64,000 nucleotides of DNA from Heterohyrax brucei. Its lineage: Eukaryota; Chordata; Mammalia; Hyracoidea; Procaviidae. Each line of letters opens with the position of its first letter. Within the stretch, counting starts at the first letter, position 1. The stretch spans positions 2,981,501 to 3,045,500 of the forward strand of contig CM053143.1 of the NCBI GenBank assembly GCA_028571685.1. The letters are read 5' to 3'. The translations under genes and the position numbers were made by a program. Below are positions 34,803-46,666 of this stretch, piece after piece. A model generated the notes under the pieces. The model worked only from the letters and a program-made list of their open reading frames with translations, searched no databases and was not told the origin of the DNA.

Positions 34803-35725
34803 ATGCAGGCAGCAGGCCATAATTCATCATTTAAAGAAACAGCCTTCAAATGTTCCAGAAAATTCCCTAAAGATTCAAAAAATTTCCCAGATGAAGAAGC
34901 TTTTCTGAATCTAACAGAGGTTGAATACAAAAAAGTTATATATAAAATCTCCCAGAGATTAAACAAAATGCAACAGAACAAAATGAAAAATTTGGTAAAC
35001 GACTTGAAATGCTAGGACATCAACAATCTGAAATACATCAGATTAATAACAAAATTATAGAATTGGATAATTCTATCCAAAGCCAAAAGAGTAGGATTGT
35101 ACATATGGAAGTTAGAATCAGTGAACTAGAAGGCAAAGTAACTAATGCCAGCATTTATAAGGTGAAATCAGAGAAAAGAAATAAGAAAAATGAAGAAGCA
35201 TTAAGAAACATGTGGGACTCCATGAAGAGGAATAATTTACATTTAACTGGAGTTCCTGAATAAGGGAAGATTAATGACAACATGGAGAGTATTGCTGTAG
35301 AGATCCTGACAGAAAACTTTCCTGAGATTATGAACAAAGAGAACACAGGTATCCAAGATGTTTACTGAATACTACAAAAGTTAGATCCAAAAAGAAGGAT
35401 GCCAAGGCATATTATAATTAAGCTTAATAAGCTAAAACACAAAGAGACGCTTCTGAAGACAGCAAGGCTCAAATGAAAACATTCTGAGGGAAACTCTGTA
35501 GACCTTCATCTCACTTTTCTGCTGGAACAAGGCTGGCTAGAAAACAACAGGCAGACATATTCAAAGCCCTGAATGAGAAAAACTTCCATCCTAGAATTAT
35601 TTATCCTGCAAAATTGTCTATCAAATATTATGGTGAAATTAACTTTTGAAAATAAAGAGAAATTTGAAGATGTCATAAAAAAGAAACCCAAATTACATGA
35701 AATATTGAAAGAAGCTCTTCTCTAA
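34803..35725 (+). pseudogene. L1 copy C ORF1, broken
   Basis: The first frame gives MQAAGHNSSFKETAF and FPDEEAFLNLTEVEYKKVIY up to 35015. A frame change then leads into a coiled coil (MLGHQQSEIHQINNKIIELD, 35009-35263) and the RRM-like part (MWDSMKRNNLHLTGVPE), where a stop falls. The C-terminal domain continues in pieces to about 35725 (HPRIIYPAKLSI-like at 35585). Order and spacing match a standard L1 ORF1. Confidence 0.85.
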
Positions 35726-36742
35726 ATGTATGTTTTAGGTGATAATTCAAGGCACTTCACTCAAATTTCTGATCGGTTAAGGACGGCACGAAACTTCACC
35801 AAACCAAGCCAAAAGCTACTATATTATAAGGAAATCCAGGATCATATCATGACAACTACAATAACACATTAAAAGAGGGATACACTACAATAGATAGTTG
35901 TTTTTGATGCAGAGAAAGTTTCAGATTTATAAAATAGTTAAAATTGATTTCAATAAATATATGTTAAGGGGAATTACATATGTAGCCATAAAACAGCTTA
36001 ACAATATATCATTTGAAATTAAAAAACACAACACAGGAGTCTCAACACATACAAAATCAAAACTCACACAATCCATAAAGAAGAATGTCCCAGAACAGAT
36101 TAATAAGAACAACAGAGAAAACATCAACAGGAAAATAAACATATCACAACGACATCACTAAGCATATACCCATCAATAATCACACTGAATGCAAATGGAC
36201 TGAATACTCCAGTAAAGAGACAGCAAGTGATTTCCTGGATCAAAAGACATGACCCATCTCTATGTTGCTTACAAGAAACACATCTTAGATGCAAAGATAA
36301 GAACAGGCTGAGAATTACAGGTTCAAGTAATATATATTAAGCTAATAATACACGAAAAAGAGCAGGTGTGGCAATATTAATCTTAGATAAAATAGATTTT
36401 AATGTGAAATCCACCACTGTGGACAAGGTTGGTCACTATTTATTGCTGAAGGGTTTAATACTCAAGCAAGACTTAACAATTTTAAATATTTACACATCCA
36501 ATAACAAACCACCTACATACATTGAACAACTACTGACAACACTGAGATTGATCATTCCACAGTAATAATAACACTCCTCTTTCAGTTAAGGATAGATCAT
36601 CCAAAAAAAGCTCAGAAGAGATACAGATGATCTTACTGCAACAATCAACCAACTTGACCTCATTGACATATACAGATGTTTTCATCCATCAGCCGATAAA
36701 CACATCTTCTTCTCCAAAGCACATGGAACATTCTCCAAAATG

Positions 36743-36772
36743 TTAGGTCATAAAACATTAGGTCATAAAACA
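36743..36772. repeat. Perfect tandem duplication, 2 x 15 bp
   Basis: TTAGGTCATAAAACA twice inside L1 copy C ORF2; the corresponding protein would gain five residues. Confidence 0.95.
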
Positions 36773-38358
36773 ATTCTCCATAAAATCCAAACTACTGATT
36801 TATTGCAAGTACCTTCTCAGACCACAGAGCTATAAAATTTGAAACAAATAACAGAAAATTCATAAGCAGAAATTCAAACTTGTGGAAACTCAGCAACACT
36901 TTACTCTTAAAGTCTCAGGTTATAAAAGAAAGTAAAGACACATTAAAGAAATTTATGAATTCTGATGAGAATGAAAACACATCCTACCAGAATTTATGGG
37001 ATACAGCAAAAGCAGTGCTCAGAGGTCAGTTTATCTCTATCAAGGCACACTTCCAGGAAGAAGAAAGAGCACAAATTAAAGAATTACCCTCACAGCTTGA
37101 ACAAGTAGAAAGACAGCAACAATGAAATCTGTCAGGCACCAGAGGAAAACAGATTACAAACATCAGAGCAGAAGTAAATGAATTAGAGAATAGAAAAACA
37201 ATTGAAAAAATTAATGAAACCAAACCGGGTTCTTTGAAAAGATCAACAATTTTGTTGATCAATTTAACAATTCTGTTATCAATTTTGATAAACCACTGGC
37301 TAAACTTAACAAAAGAAAAACAGCAGAAGATACAAATAACCCGATTAAGAAACGAGTTGGGAGATGATACAAGAGACACAACTGAAATAAAATATATCAT
37401 AACAGAATACTATGAAAAGCTATACTCTAACAGGTTTGAAAACCTAGGGGAAATGGCAAATTTCTAGATTCATATGACTGACCAAGACTATCACAAGGAG
37501 AAACAGATCAACTTAAAAATCTATCACAAAGGAAGAGATTGAAAAAGTCATCAAAAGTCTACCAACGAAAAAAAGGCCTCGCCCAGACGGCTTCACAGGA
37601 GAATTCTACCAAACTTTTAGAGAAGAATTAACTCCAATACTAATGAGGCTATTTTATACCATAGAAAGAGATGAAATATTTCCCAATTCATTCTATGAAG
37701 CCAACATAACCCTGATACGAAAACCAGGGAAAGATCCCACAAAAAAAGAAAATTACAGACTAATATCACTCATGAATCTAGAAGCAAAAATCTTCAACAA
37801 AATTCTAGCCAATAGAATTCAACAGCATATAAAAACAATCATCATGAGCAAGTTGGTTTCATTCCAGAGATGTAAGGCTGGTTCAACATCAGAAAAACAA
37901 TTAACGTAATCAACCACATTAATAACACAAAAGATAAAAATCACCTGATTTTATCAAATGATGCAGAAAAGGCATGTGACAAAGTTCAACAACCATTCAT
38001 TCTTAAAGCTCAGGGAAAATTCCTCAATATAACCAGTAGCACCTACGCAAAGCCAACTGCTTTCATCATCCTGAAAGAATTTCCTTTGAGAACGGGAACT
38101 AGACAAGGATGCCTGCTCTCACCACTTCTATTCAACACTGTGCTACAACTTCTAGCCAGAGCAATCAGACAGCTCAAAGAAATAAAAGATATTTGTATTG
38201 GCAATGAAGAAGTAAAGATTTCCCTCTCTGCAGATGATATGATTGTTTATACAGAGAATCCAAAAAAATCCATAAGTAAACTATTAGAGTTAATAGAAGA
38301 ATTCAGCAAAGTATCGGGATACAAGATAAACATAACTAAATCAATAGGATTCCTTTAT

Positions 38359-38385
38359 TCCAACTCGACGGCACTTGGCTTGGCT
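38359..38385 (+). repeat. 26-27 bp SINE tail inserted in frame in L1 ORF2
   Basis: TCCAACTCGACGGCACTTGG followed by CTTGGC interrupts a conserved ORF2 word. Copies A and B (inverse of 3759-3771 and 46637-46650) read CCTTTATTCC/CCTTTATACCAAC with no insert. The word TTAT occurs on both sides (38355-38358, 38385-38388) and looks like a 4-bp target duplication. The total gain is 30 bp, so the frame stays open and adds SNSTALGLAY. Confidence 0.9.
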
Positions 38386-40003
38386 TATACCAACAGGGAA
38401 ATTATTAAAGAAGATATCACCAAATCAAATCCATTTACTAGAGCCCCCAAGAAGGTAAAATACCTAGGAATAAACCTAACTAGAGAAATAAAAGATCTTT
38501 ACAGAGAAAACTACAAGACTTTACTACAAGAAACTAGGAGAGACTTACATAAGTGGAGTAATCTGCCCTGCTCATGGTTAGGAAGACTTAATATTGTGAA
38601 AATGTCTATTGTGCCCAAAGCATTCTACTTATATAATGCAATCCCAATACAAATTCCAGTGTCATTTTTTAATGAGATTAAGAAACACATTATCAGCTTT
38701 ATTTGGAAAGGGAAGAAACCCTGGATAAGTAAAGCACTACTGAAAAAAAAGAACACACTTGACTTTAAAACCTATTACACTGCCACAGTAGTCAAAACAG
38801 CCTGGTACTGGTACAAAAAGAGACATATAGACCAATGGAACAAAGTAGAGAACTCAGAGATGCCACCATCTTTCTATGAACAGCTGATATTTGACAAAGA
38901 TCCTAAGATTTTAAACTGGGGTAAGAACAGTCTTTTTAACAAATGGTGCTGGCATAATTGGACATCCATCTGCAAAAAATTGAAACAAGACTCATATCTC
39001 ACACCTTATCCAATAATCAACTCAAACTGGATAAAAGACCTAAATATAAAAACTAAAACAATAAAGCTCATCCAAGATAAAATAGAGTCTACAATGGAAG
39101 CTTTAATACACAATAAAGACAGACTTCAAAATCTGACAAACAAAATACATCCATCAGAAGAGAAAACAGACTGGGAATTAATAAGAATCAAATACTTCTG
39201 CTCATCCAAAGACTTCATCAAAAGAATTAAAAGACCACCTACAGAATGGGAAAAAATATTTGGCAACTCTATGTCGCACCGGAGCCTGATCACCATAATC
39301 TATAAGGTACTACAAAATATCAATAAAAAAAACACAAACCATCCAATTAAGCAATGGGCAAAGGAGATGGCCAGACATTTCCCTAAAGAGGAGATCCAGG
39401 CAGCCCAAAAGCACACACAGACATACTCATGATCATGAATTATTAAAGAAATTCAAATCAAAACGACAATGAAATATCATCTCACCCCAACAAGATTGGC
39501 CATGATCCAAAAAACTCAAAACACTAAACACTGGAGAGACTGTGGAGAGATTGGAACTCTCCTACACTGTTGGTGGGATTGCAGAGCGGTGCAACCTCTT
39601 TGGAAAGCAATTTGGCGTTACCTTAAAATAATAGATATAGATATATCATTTGACCTAGTAATTCCTCTGCTTGGAATATATCCTACAGAACCAAGACCAT
39701 TCACACCAACTGATAGATGCACACGAATGTTCACTGCAGCACAGTCCACGACAGCAAAAAGATGGAATCAACCCAGATGCCCAACAACAGAAGAATGGAT
39801 GTTTGGTATATGTACTCAGTGGAGTACTATGCATTGATAAAGAACAATATGAGAGCAGGAAACATCTCTCAATTTGGTCTCAACTGGAGGACATTATGTT
39901 GAGTGCAACAGCGACAGAAGGACAATTATTATATGAGACCCCTACGATAAAAACTTAAAAGCATACTCATACATAACAGAAAAGACTCTTTGACGGCTAC
40001 AAG

Positions 40004-40045
40004 GGTGGAGAGGGTGGGAGGGCAGGAGGGCGAGGGGCGAGGGTT
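40004..40045 (+). repeat. G-run tract in L1 copy C 3' UTR
   Basis: Seven closely spaced runs of three or more G (from AGGGTGGAGAGGGTGGGAGG to GAGGGGCGAGGG). Such tracts are a known feature of L1 3' UTRs and can form a G-quadruplex on this strand. Confidence 0.85.
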
Positions 40046-40253
40046 TAGATAAAACAGTTGTTAGAAATTTGGCTAGGTGAAATTAGTTACAATAAACATT
40101 AGTAAGATCAATGTTAATGGGACTTCCACACAACTTGTGTACTCCTCCCGTCTTAACACAATATTGTAAGCACATAGTAAGTACACTTTCATTTTTTATT
40201 TTTTTAAAAAAAGAAAGAACAGAGGACCTGGCCAGAAAAAAAAAAAAAAAAAC

Positions 40254-40576
40254 ACATTTATATCAAATGATACTCTATGGAAAAAACTAGCTATGATTAA
40301 GCAAAAATTCAAAGAACAACTTCATCTGTTTCACAGAGACTGTATCTCCATTAACTTTTTCTCTGTACTAGTTAGGTAATCTGACTTACAGTCAGACTAA
40401 AGTTTACCAGGAATTTTGCATAGGGGTAGGCAGTAAATAACTGAAATTTTTTGTTAAGATATCAAAAATGTACCAGTATCAATACAAACTTATACTTCAA
40501 CAATGTATTTAGAGCAATTAGTTTATGCTTTAAGGAGATTTCAAATGTTTAACATTGTCTTTTACATTGACCTCTC
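40254..40576. other. Unique intron after L1 copy C
   Basis: No feature recognised. Confidence 0.5.
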
Positions 40577-40613
40577 GCCAAGCCAAGTGCCGTCAAGTCG
40601 GATCTGACTCATG
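40577..40613 (-). repeat. 37-bp AfroSINE 3' end, minus
   Basis: GCCAAGCCAAGTGCCGTCAA then GTCGGATCTGACTCATGA: the inverse of the SINE 3' block plus a TTGGC tail. No head or body. No clear target duplication. Confidence 0.88.
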
Positions 40614-41454
40614 AAATAGCCAAAAAAGAATCCTATGTGAAAGGAACAAACATTTACGTCAGTATTAATATATGTGGAAATCCTTAATACTTAAACTAAA
40701 ACTTTATAGCTTCATGTCTATATGGAGCATTTTTCATTCAAAGATGACTGCATATAATGTATATATACTAGCATGCGAATTTCTTATGAGTGATTTCTAA
40801 AGACACAAAAAAGTAATTTCTATACAAACCATCTCTATCTTACACTTAAAAGTTTTTAAATCCTTCTCAGTGAGTGATAAAGCATTCGCACAAGCAATGC
40901 CTGAGATTTATACCTGCAACAAAATCTTTGGTTTCATTAGTTATTCACATAATGTTATCAGGTATAGATGAAGAGCAATGATACTAGTACATGATTCCCC
41001 TTCATGGGCCAAGTTCAAATAAACCATGCTCTTGTATTTCTTCACCACTCTATCCTGCTGGGAAATACCACTTCTTTGCACCATATCCAGCCCTTAGCAA
41101 CTGTTATCTATCATAAAGTGACACGAAAACATGAAAAAAAGTACAGCTGTGATGTTTTTAAAATACATGAAAACCATAAATTCACAAGGAAACACATAAT
41201 TTTGGTGGGATAAAGAGTTGCTTCAATTTTACTGCTCAAAGTAATATTTAATAGTGATCATGGGAACCATCATAGACATGCCCCAAACACCCAAGCTACT
41301 ATCATCTTAGCCTACATTATTTTATTCCCTAGCTGGTCCATAATACAGACTGAATGAGCATGAACATGACAATTCTAAATATACTTCAATCTTCAAATTG
41401 GTTTGAATATAGCCCTTAGATAGATTCTTCAGCAACAGCTACCTCACGACTCTT
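40614..41454. other. Unique AT-rich intron
   Basis: No feature recognised. Confidence 0.5.
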
Positions 41455-41752
41455 AGATGTCCCTGAGTCAGTTTCAACTTATCATGGCCCTACTGACAAT
41501 ACTATGAAACACTGCCTGGTGCTGAGTCATCTTCACAATTGTTGCTATATTTGAGCTCATTGTTGCAGCCACTATGTCAATCCATCTCACTAAGGATCTT
41601 CCTTTTTGTTTTTGTTGACCCTCTGCTTTATCTAGCACAATGTCCCTCTTCAAGGACTGTTCTCTTCTAATAACAAGTCCGAAGTATGTGCAACATAGTC
41701 TTACCACCTTTGCTTCTAAAAAGCATTCTGGCTGTACTTCCTCCAAGACAAG
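41455..41752 (-). mobile_element. RTE copy 6, 3' end, minus, with C-terminal code
   Basis: The minus strand reads LEEVQPECFLEAKVVRLCCT, FGLVIRREQSLKRDIVLDKA and SLVRWIDIVAATM, the C-terminal end of the RTE protein, followed by the non-coding tail TCATGGCCCTACTGAC (plus text near 41483). The coding part has a small insertion relative to copy 1 (QQKQKGRS instead of QQKRGRPS). Truncated to 300 bp. Confidence 0.85.
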
Positions 41753-41960
41753 TTTCAACAGTAGCTTGAAAATAAAATCAAAAGTCAAACTGCCAGAGGA
41801 CTAGAAAGAGGAGCTGAAACAGAAGACAGAATAGAGATTTAAGAAAATATTTTAATCCAAAACAGGGCTCGAACTTGACTTTAACAAGTTCTTAGGCATT
41901 ATTCAAAATATTCACTTCCTTGTCTTGTAATCTGAACTGTCTCTTAGATTGGACATTCTC

Positions 41961-42305
41961 AGATGCCAAAACGTTTTAGAGTATCTTCTTACCCTACAGC
42001 CAGAAAAGAGACCAGACTAGTTGCACTCCTGACCTTCCAGACGGAGAACAGATCTGTGTGAACAGTGCATTTCCTTGAAAACTCTTTCCTGTGAAATCTA
42101 ATTTTGATGTTGAAAACTGTCACCTTATTCTCTAGATGCCAAAAAGTTTGAGAATGCCTTCTTAGCCTACAGCCAGAAAAGAGACCAGACCAGCCGCAGT
42201 CCTGATCTCCCAGCCAGAGAACAGATCTCTGTGAACAGAGCACTTTCTTGAAAATTTTTGCCTGTGAAATCTAATTTTGACATTGAAAACTCTCACCTAT
42301 ATTCT
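41961..42305. repeat. Tandem duplication, 2 x about 173 bp
   Basis: Unit 1 (41961-42133) begins AGATGCCAAAACGTTTTAGA; unit 2 (42134-42305) begins AGATGCCAAAAAGTTTGAGA. Both contain CTACAGCCAGAAAAGAGACC, GAGAACAGATCTSTGTGAAC and CCTGTGAAATCTAATTTTGA. The two differ at roughly one base in ten, so the duplication is moderately old. Source sequence not recognised. Confidence 0.92.
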
Positions 42306-42440
42306 CCATAAATTTAATTTTTTCATTATGACTGAGTGAAAATGTACATTCCCGTATAAATTCCGAGGGCACAGCAAATGGTCCCGACTTAGCAGGAACA
42401 GATGCTCACCAAGGACTAAAATTTCTTATTGAGAAAGAAA
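42306..42440 (-). mobile_element. Short L1 3' end with inverted 5' part
   Basis: Left part, minus orientation: the inverse of an L1 3' terminus (compare GGGAATGTACATTTTCA at 34093). Right part, plus orientation: AACAGATGCTCACCAAGGAC matches the L1 3' UTR at 58390-58409. The two halves point in opposite directions, the pattern left by twin priming. Confidence 0.55.
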
Positions 42441-43733
42441 AAGAATAAAGATAGGGACAAGACCGGTTGTGTAGAAGAAAAACAATGGGGAAAAAAGCAA
42501 ATTATACTAAATTGCAGCAATTGTAATAATATTAATTATCAAGAAAAATGACTACTCTTATTTTCAAGCTGAGATACAGGTTGTTTAAGAAAGATACACA
42601 AAACATTAACTTTACCCACAACATTAAACTTAAGGACAATTTTATACTTAATATTTTAAAACACATGATTTAAACTTAGATCTATCACCACACAACTATA
42701 AAACCCATCAAAGTTATCATACTGCAATGTGTGATTAAAATACTGCATTCTTGCTAAACACAACTATTAAAAGGAAATTAATTTCTGATGGGGAAGCAAA
42801 ACACTAAAGCTTTAAAAAAAAAGTAAATACTTTTATATACAAATTAACAAAAAATTTCTATTATGTGTCTTCTGCCAAAAGAAGCTACTTATGGACAAAG
42901 CATGGGCGAAAAACCCTCAGAAACACCAGAATGATAGATTACACACTGAAAAACACACTTCTCTCTCTCTACACTGTAACGATTTGCTTGGTGAAATTAC
43001 ACTTGTAACATGAAGGAGTCCAGAAATCAGAATAAAGATGTTTCACTAAGCAAAGTACAGTTTACAGATTAGTAGGAATGTGAAGCAGCATGGAGTAATG
43101 GAAAGACTAGACAGAAATGTGGAAGTGCAAGGACAGGCAGACTCCTGTTAGGAAAGTGACATACTCAAGTATATACTTGTTCATGCTGAAGAAGTGGATA
43201 AAAGCAGTATACCTCCCAAAAAAATCCTTCTGCTTTAATGTGATTCACTGTATCAACCTTGATTATATGTGAGTATAATAAAAATAGGAGTGTATGTTAC
43301 AAAAAGTTTAAAAATTTAGAGTAAATAAAAACGTATTATTTGCTTACCTTTCAAATGATCTTTCTCCTCTTTTCTATGCCAGTCCAGATGGCTGGGTATA
43401 GTTCCTACCTGCCAGTAGATGGAGATAGTAAAATTGAGTCTTGTGGTGACCTCAAATCCAAGTCTAGGTGGTTCAGAATCTTCAGTTTCAGATTTTGGAA
43501 GTCAAAAATTTGAATAATCGAAAAGACACGTAAATCTTGTAAAAACGATTAACTGACTCAGTCCAGTGAGCTTTTTTTCATGCTCATTTGTACTAATCTT
43601 TGGGAGAGGGTCTTGGCTGGCATAGAAAAAAATAAAAGAAAGAGCATTATTTTGTAGGGCGCATCCCCTTGTCTCTTCATTCTTACCAGATACTGTTTAT
43701 CAATTCAGTTATTACCTACTGAGTACTGGTAAG
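42441..43733. other. Unique AT-rich intron
   Basis: No exon or repeat recognised in 1.3 kb. Confidence 0.5.
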
Positions 43734-43935
43734 GCCCAAACCAAACCAGTTCCCATCTACTGAACTCCAATTCGTATTAACCTCATATATGTCAAAGCAG
43801 GACTATGCTCCACTGGAATTTTCATGGCTGACTTTTTGGAAGTCGATTGCCAGGCCTTTCTTCCAGATACCTCCAGCTGAACTTGTCCTTTAGATTAGTA
43901 GCAAAGTAGGTTAACCTTTGGTACCACCTAGGGAC
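43734..43935 (-). repeat. AfroSINE copy, minus
   Basis: CCCAAACCAAACCAGTTCCC tail, CTCCACTGGAATTTTCATGG, GGAAGTCGATTGCCAGGCCT (a middle block of another SINE subfamily) and the head TTTGGTACCACCTAGGGACT. Confidence 0.8.
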
Positions 43936-43962
43936 TCTGTCTATTGAATAAGGCAAACTCAT

Positions 43963-44010
43963 TGTGGTTGAGTCTATTCTGACTCACAGCAAACTTAGAG
44001 AACCTGTAAG
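43963..44010 (-). repeat. AfroSINE tail fragment, minus
   Basis: CTCATTGTGGTTGAGTCTAT then TCTGACTCACAGCAAAC. Tail and start of body only. Confidence 0.7.
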
Positions 44011-46057
44011 TTTTCATATACATTATCTGCTTATTTTACTGATTCATTTACTTGTATTATGATTAAGTGAATGAATCAATCACTCACTGAAAGTATACAA
44101 TGCAAATTAAATTTATGTACCACCTAGCCACAGCTCCTCCTGATCTCCTTAGCCAGTGACAGTGCACTTCCCCTTCTCATGCTATGTATGTCATATCCTC
44201 TTGACAATCTCCTGTCACCTCCTCTCCATCCTCACCTCTCCTTTCTAGTAGGGACAGTAGGACAACATCCCATAGATGCACAGAACCATAGAGTACATAT
44301 GGTCACATTGGGTCCCCAAGTCCAGTTCATTCCTGTCAGAAGAGTTGACCTCAGTAATATGTTCTGGTCAGGGTCAGCAGCAGGTGTAGGGGACATACCC
44401 CCAGGGGAATCCCCAGGCTGTCGGACCATCAGTTAAGGTCTTTCAGTGGAGTTCCTGAGATGCACCCGTCTCTTCTTCTCATGTAGTCACTGGTCATCGG
44501 CATTGTGTGCCCTGTCATGGCTGTACTTCATGGTGGCTGGGCACCATCTGGTTCTTCTAGTCACATGTTGATACACTCACCCATTCACATGGGTACTTCT
44601 GTCTCCTGTTCACTCTTTCCCTTATGTCTTTGTTGTGACTAGTGATTGTCTGTTCTAGATGACTTGGGAACATTTGGTGTACATCAGATGGCAGCCTGCT
44701 AGCTATTACGACCGCAGATGCCACTCGCCGATATTGCGAGCAGAAGACTCTCTTAGCTACAGCCTAGTTATGCCAATTGGTCTCGATGTCCCGAGAGCAT
44801 GGTCCCAAGACCCCTGCCCCTGCTCCTCTATCCTTTTAATAGCAGGTTAAGATTAGAAGAATTTTCAGTTTATGTTGAAGTCAAGTGGATCTACTTTCTA
44901 CTGTGTGCTGTCACTGCTTTCACCCAATCAAATTTCTATCAACTATCTAATCTATGACCTACCACCCCACCCTTGCAGCCATCAAAGAGTCTTTTCTTCT
45001 GTGCATAAGTCTATTTTCAAGACCTTATAGTAGGGGTCTCATACATTATTTGTCATTTTGCTTCTTAATGATTTTACTCAACATAATGTCTTCCAATTGA
45101 AATCAGGTTACGAGATGCTTACTAAAATCATCATTGTTCTTTATCATTATATAGTGTTCCAGTGAGTGTATGTACCAGAGTTTGTTTATCCATTCATCTG
45201 TTGATGAACATCTGCGTTGATTCCATCTTTTAGCTATTGTGGACTGTGATGCAATAAACATTCACGTGCATGTATATGTTTGTGTGATCATCCTTGATTC
45301 TGTAGCATATTCTGAGCAGTGGGATTAGTGGATCAAATGGTACATCCACTTCCAGCTTATTAAGAAAGCATCAGATTGCTTTCCAAAGACATTGCACCAT
45401 TTTGCAATCCAGCAGTAAAGGAAACTTCCAATCTCTCCATACACTCTCCAGTGTCTGTTATTTTGTGTCTTTTGGATCATGGCCAATGCTGTTGCAGTGA
45501 GATGGCATATCATTGTAGTTTTGATTTGCATTTCTCTAATAGCTAATGATCATGAGCATTTCTGCATGTTTCACTTGGCTTCCTGGATGTCCTCTTTGGT
45601 GAAGTGTCTATCCACTTCCTCACTCATCACTTAACTGGGCTATTTACCTTTTTCTTGTTGATATTTTGCAGTACCTTGTAGATCATGGAGATCAGATGTT
45701 GGTATGACAAATAGTTGCCACATATTTTTTCCCAGTCTATAGGTGGTCTTTTCATTCTCTTGATAAAGTCTTTGGATGAGCAAACATGTTTGATTCTTAA
45801 TAAATCCCATTTCTGTATTTTCTCTTCTTTCAATTGTGCTTTGTCAGATTTTGAAGCCTGTCTAACCTGTGTATTAAAGCTTCCACCGTTGTGGATCCTC
45901 TTTTATCTTGGAAAAGCTTTATCATTTTAGACTTTATATTTAGATCTTTGATCCAATTTGAGTTAGTTTTTGTATAATATGCAAGATACGGGTCTTGTTT
46001 CAATGTTTTGTAGATAGATATCCAATTTTGCCAGCACCATTTGTTAAACAGACTGTA

Positions 46058-46085
46058 TTTACAGTTTACAATTTACAGTTTACAA
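46058..46085. repeat. Perfect tandem duplication, 2 x 14 bp
   Basis: TTTACAGTTTACAA twice inside L1 copy B; copy A has TTACCCCAGTTTACACTC here, with no duplication. Confidence 0.9.
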
Positions 46086-46437
46086 TCTTAAGGCTTTTGT
46101 TGAATAGGAACTGTTTGTGAGAGGACAGTGGCATCTCTGGGGTCTCAACTCTATTCCATTGGTCTATTATGTCTCTTTTTGTACCAGTACCAGGCTATTT
46201 TGACTACCGGGGCAGTGTAGTAGTTTCTAAGGTCAGGTAGTATGAGGCCTCCTACTGTGTTCCTCTTCTTCTGCAGTGCTTTTTTTTTTTTTTTTTTTTT
46301 TTAATCTAGGGTTTCCTCCCTTTCCAAAGCTAGTGATTTGTTTCTCCATCTCATTAAAAAATGTCACTTGAATTTGTATTGGGATTTAATTGTATGTGTA
46401 GATCACTATAGGTAAAAGACACATTTTCACAATGTTA

Positions 46438-46452
46438 GCCAAGCCAAGCCAA
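46438..46452 (-). repeat. 15-bp SINE tail insertion in L1 copy B
   Basis: GCCAAGCCAAGCCAA sits between ATGTTA and AGTCTTCT. Copy A (3570-3585) reads ATGTTAAGTCTTCC with no insert. The inserted word is the inverse of the (TTGGC)n AfroSINE tail. Confidence 0.85.
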
Positions 46453-46666
46453 AGTCTTCTCATCTATGAGCAGGGTAGGTTTCTCCACTTACGTAAAGCT
46501 CTCCTAGTCTCTTGCAGTAAAGTCCTTCTATAGGTCTCTTATTTCTCTAGCTAGATTTGTTCCTAGGTATTCTATCTTCTTGGGGGCTACAGTAAATGGT
46601 ACTGATTTGATAATTTCTGCTTTGATGAACTCTTTGTTGGTATAAAGGAATGTTACTGACTTACTT

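Larger units (their letters stand above)
36140..39956 (+). pseudogene. L1 copy C ORF2, broken, with a 448-codon open stretch
   Basis: The endonuclease part is broken but keeps CCLQETHLRC near 36270, so the QETH catalytic motif survives. The thumb and C-terminal parts are open from 38086 to 39432 (448 codons). This piece starts [16 protein letters not shown] and holds the catalytic box as SADD (normally FADD), then GYKINITKS and KVKYLGINLTREIKD. It contains a 10-codon insertion of SINE origin (38359-38388). The final Cys-rich motif CGEIGTLLHCWWDC lies at 39541-39582. Confidence 0.88.
34147..40253 (+). mobile_element. L1 copy C, plus, dead
   Basis: An L1 antisense to PDGFC. A GGTGGCAGAGTAAACAGA-like 5' start is followed by a 5' region, ORF1 (34803-35725), a 400-bp inter-ORF spacer, ORF2 (36140-39956) and a short 3' UTR with a G-rich tract, ending in an A-run at 40239-40253. 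Its 3' UTR is unlike that of copies A and B, so it belongs to another subfamily. The 5' boundary is uncertain because 34335-34720 could be a separate insertion. Confidence 0.85.

Noticed and set aside
35786..35815. GGCACGAAACTTCACCAAACC followed by AAGCCAA as another SINE tail insertion
   Set aside because: Similarity is weak, and the L1 inter-ORF spacer of copies A and B is too diverged to show an empty site.
37026..37400. 124-codon minus-strand ORF
   Set aside because: It is the antisense shadow of L1 copy C ORF2 and has no independent support.
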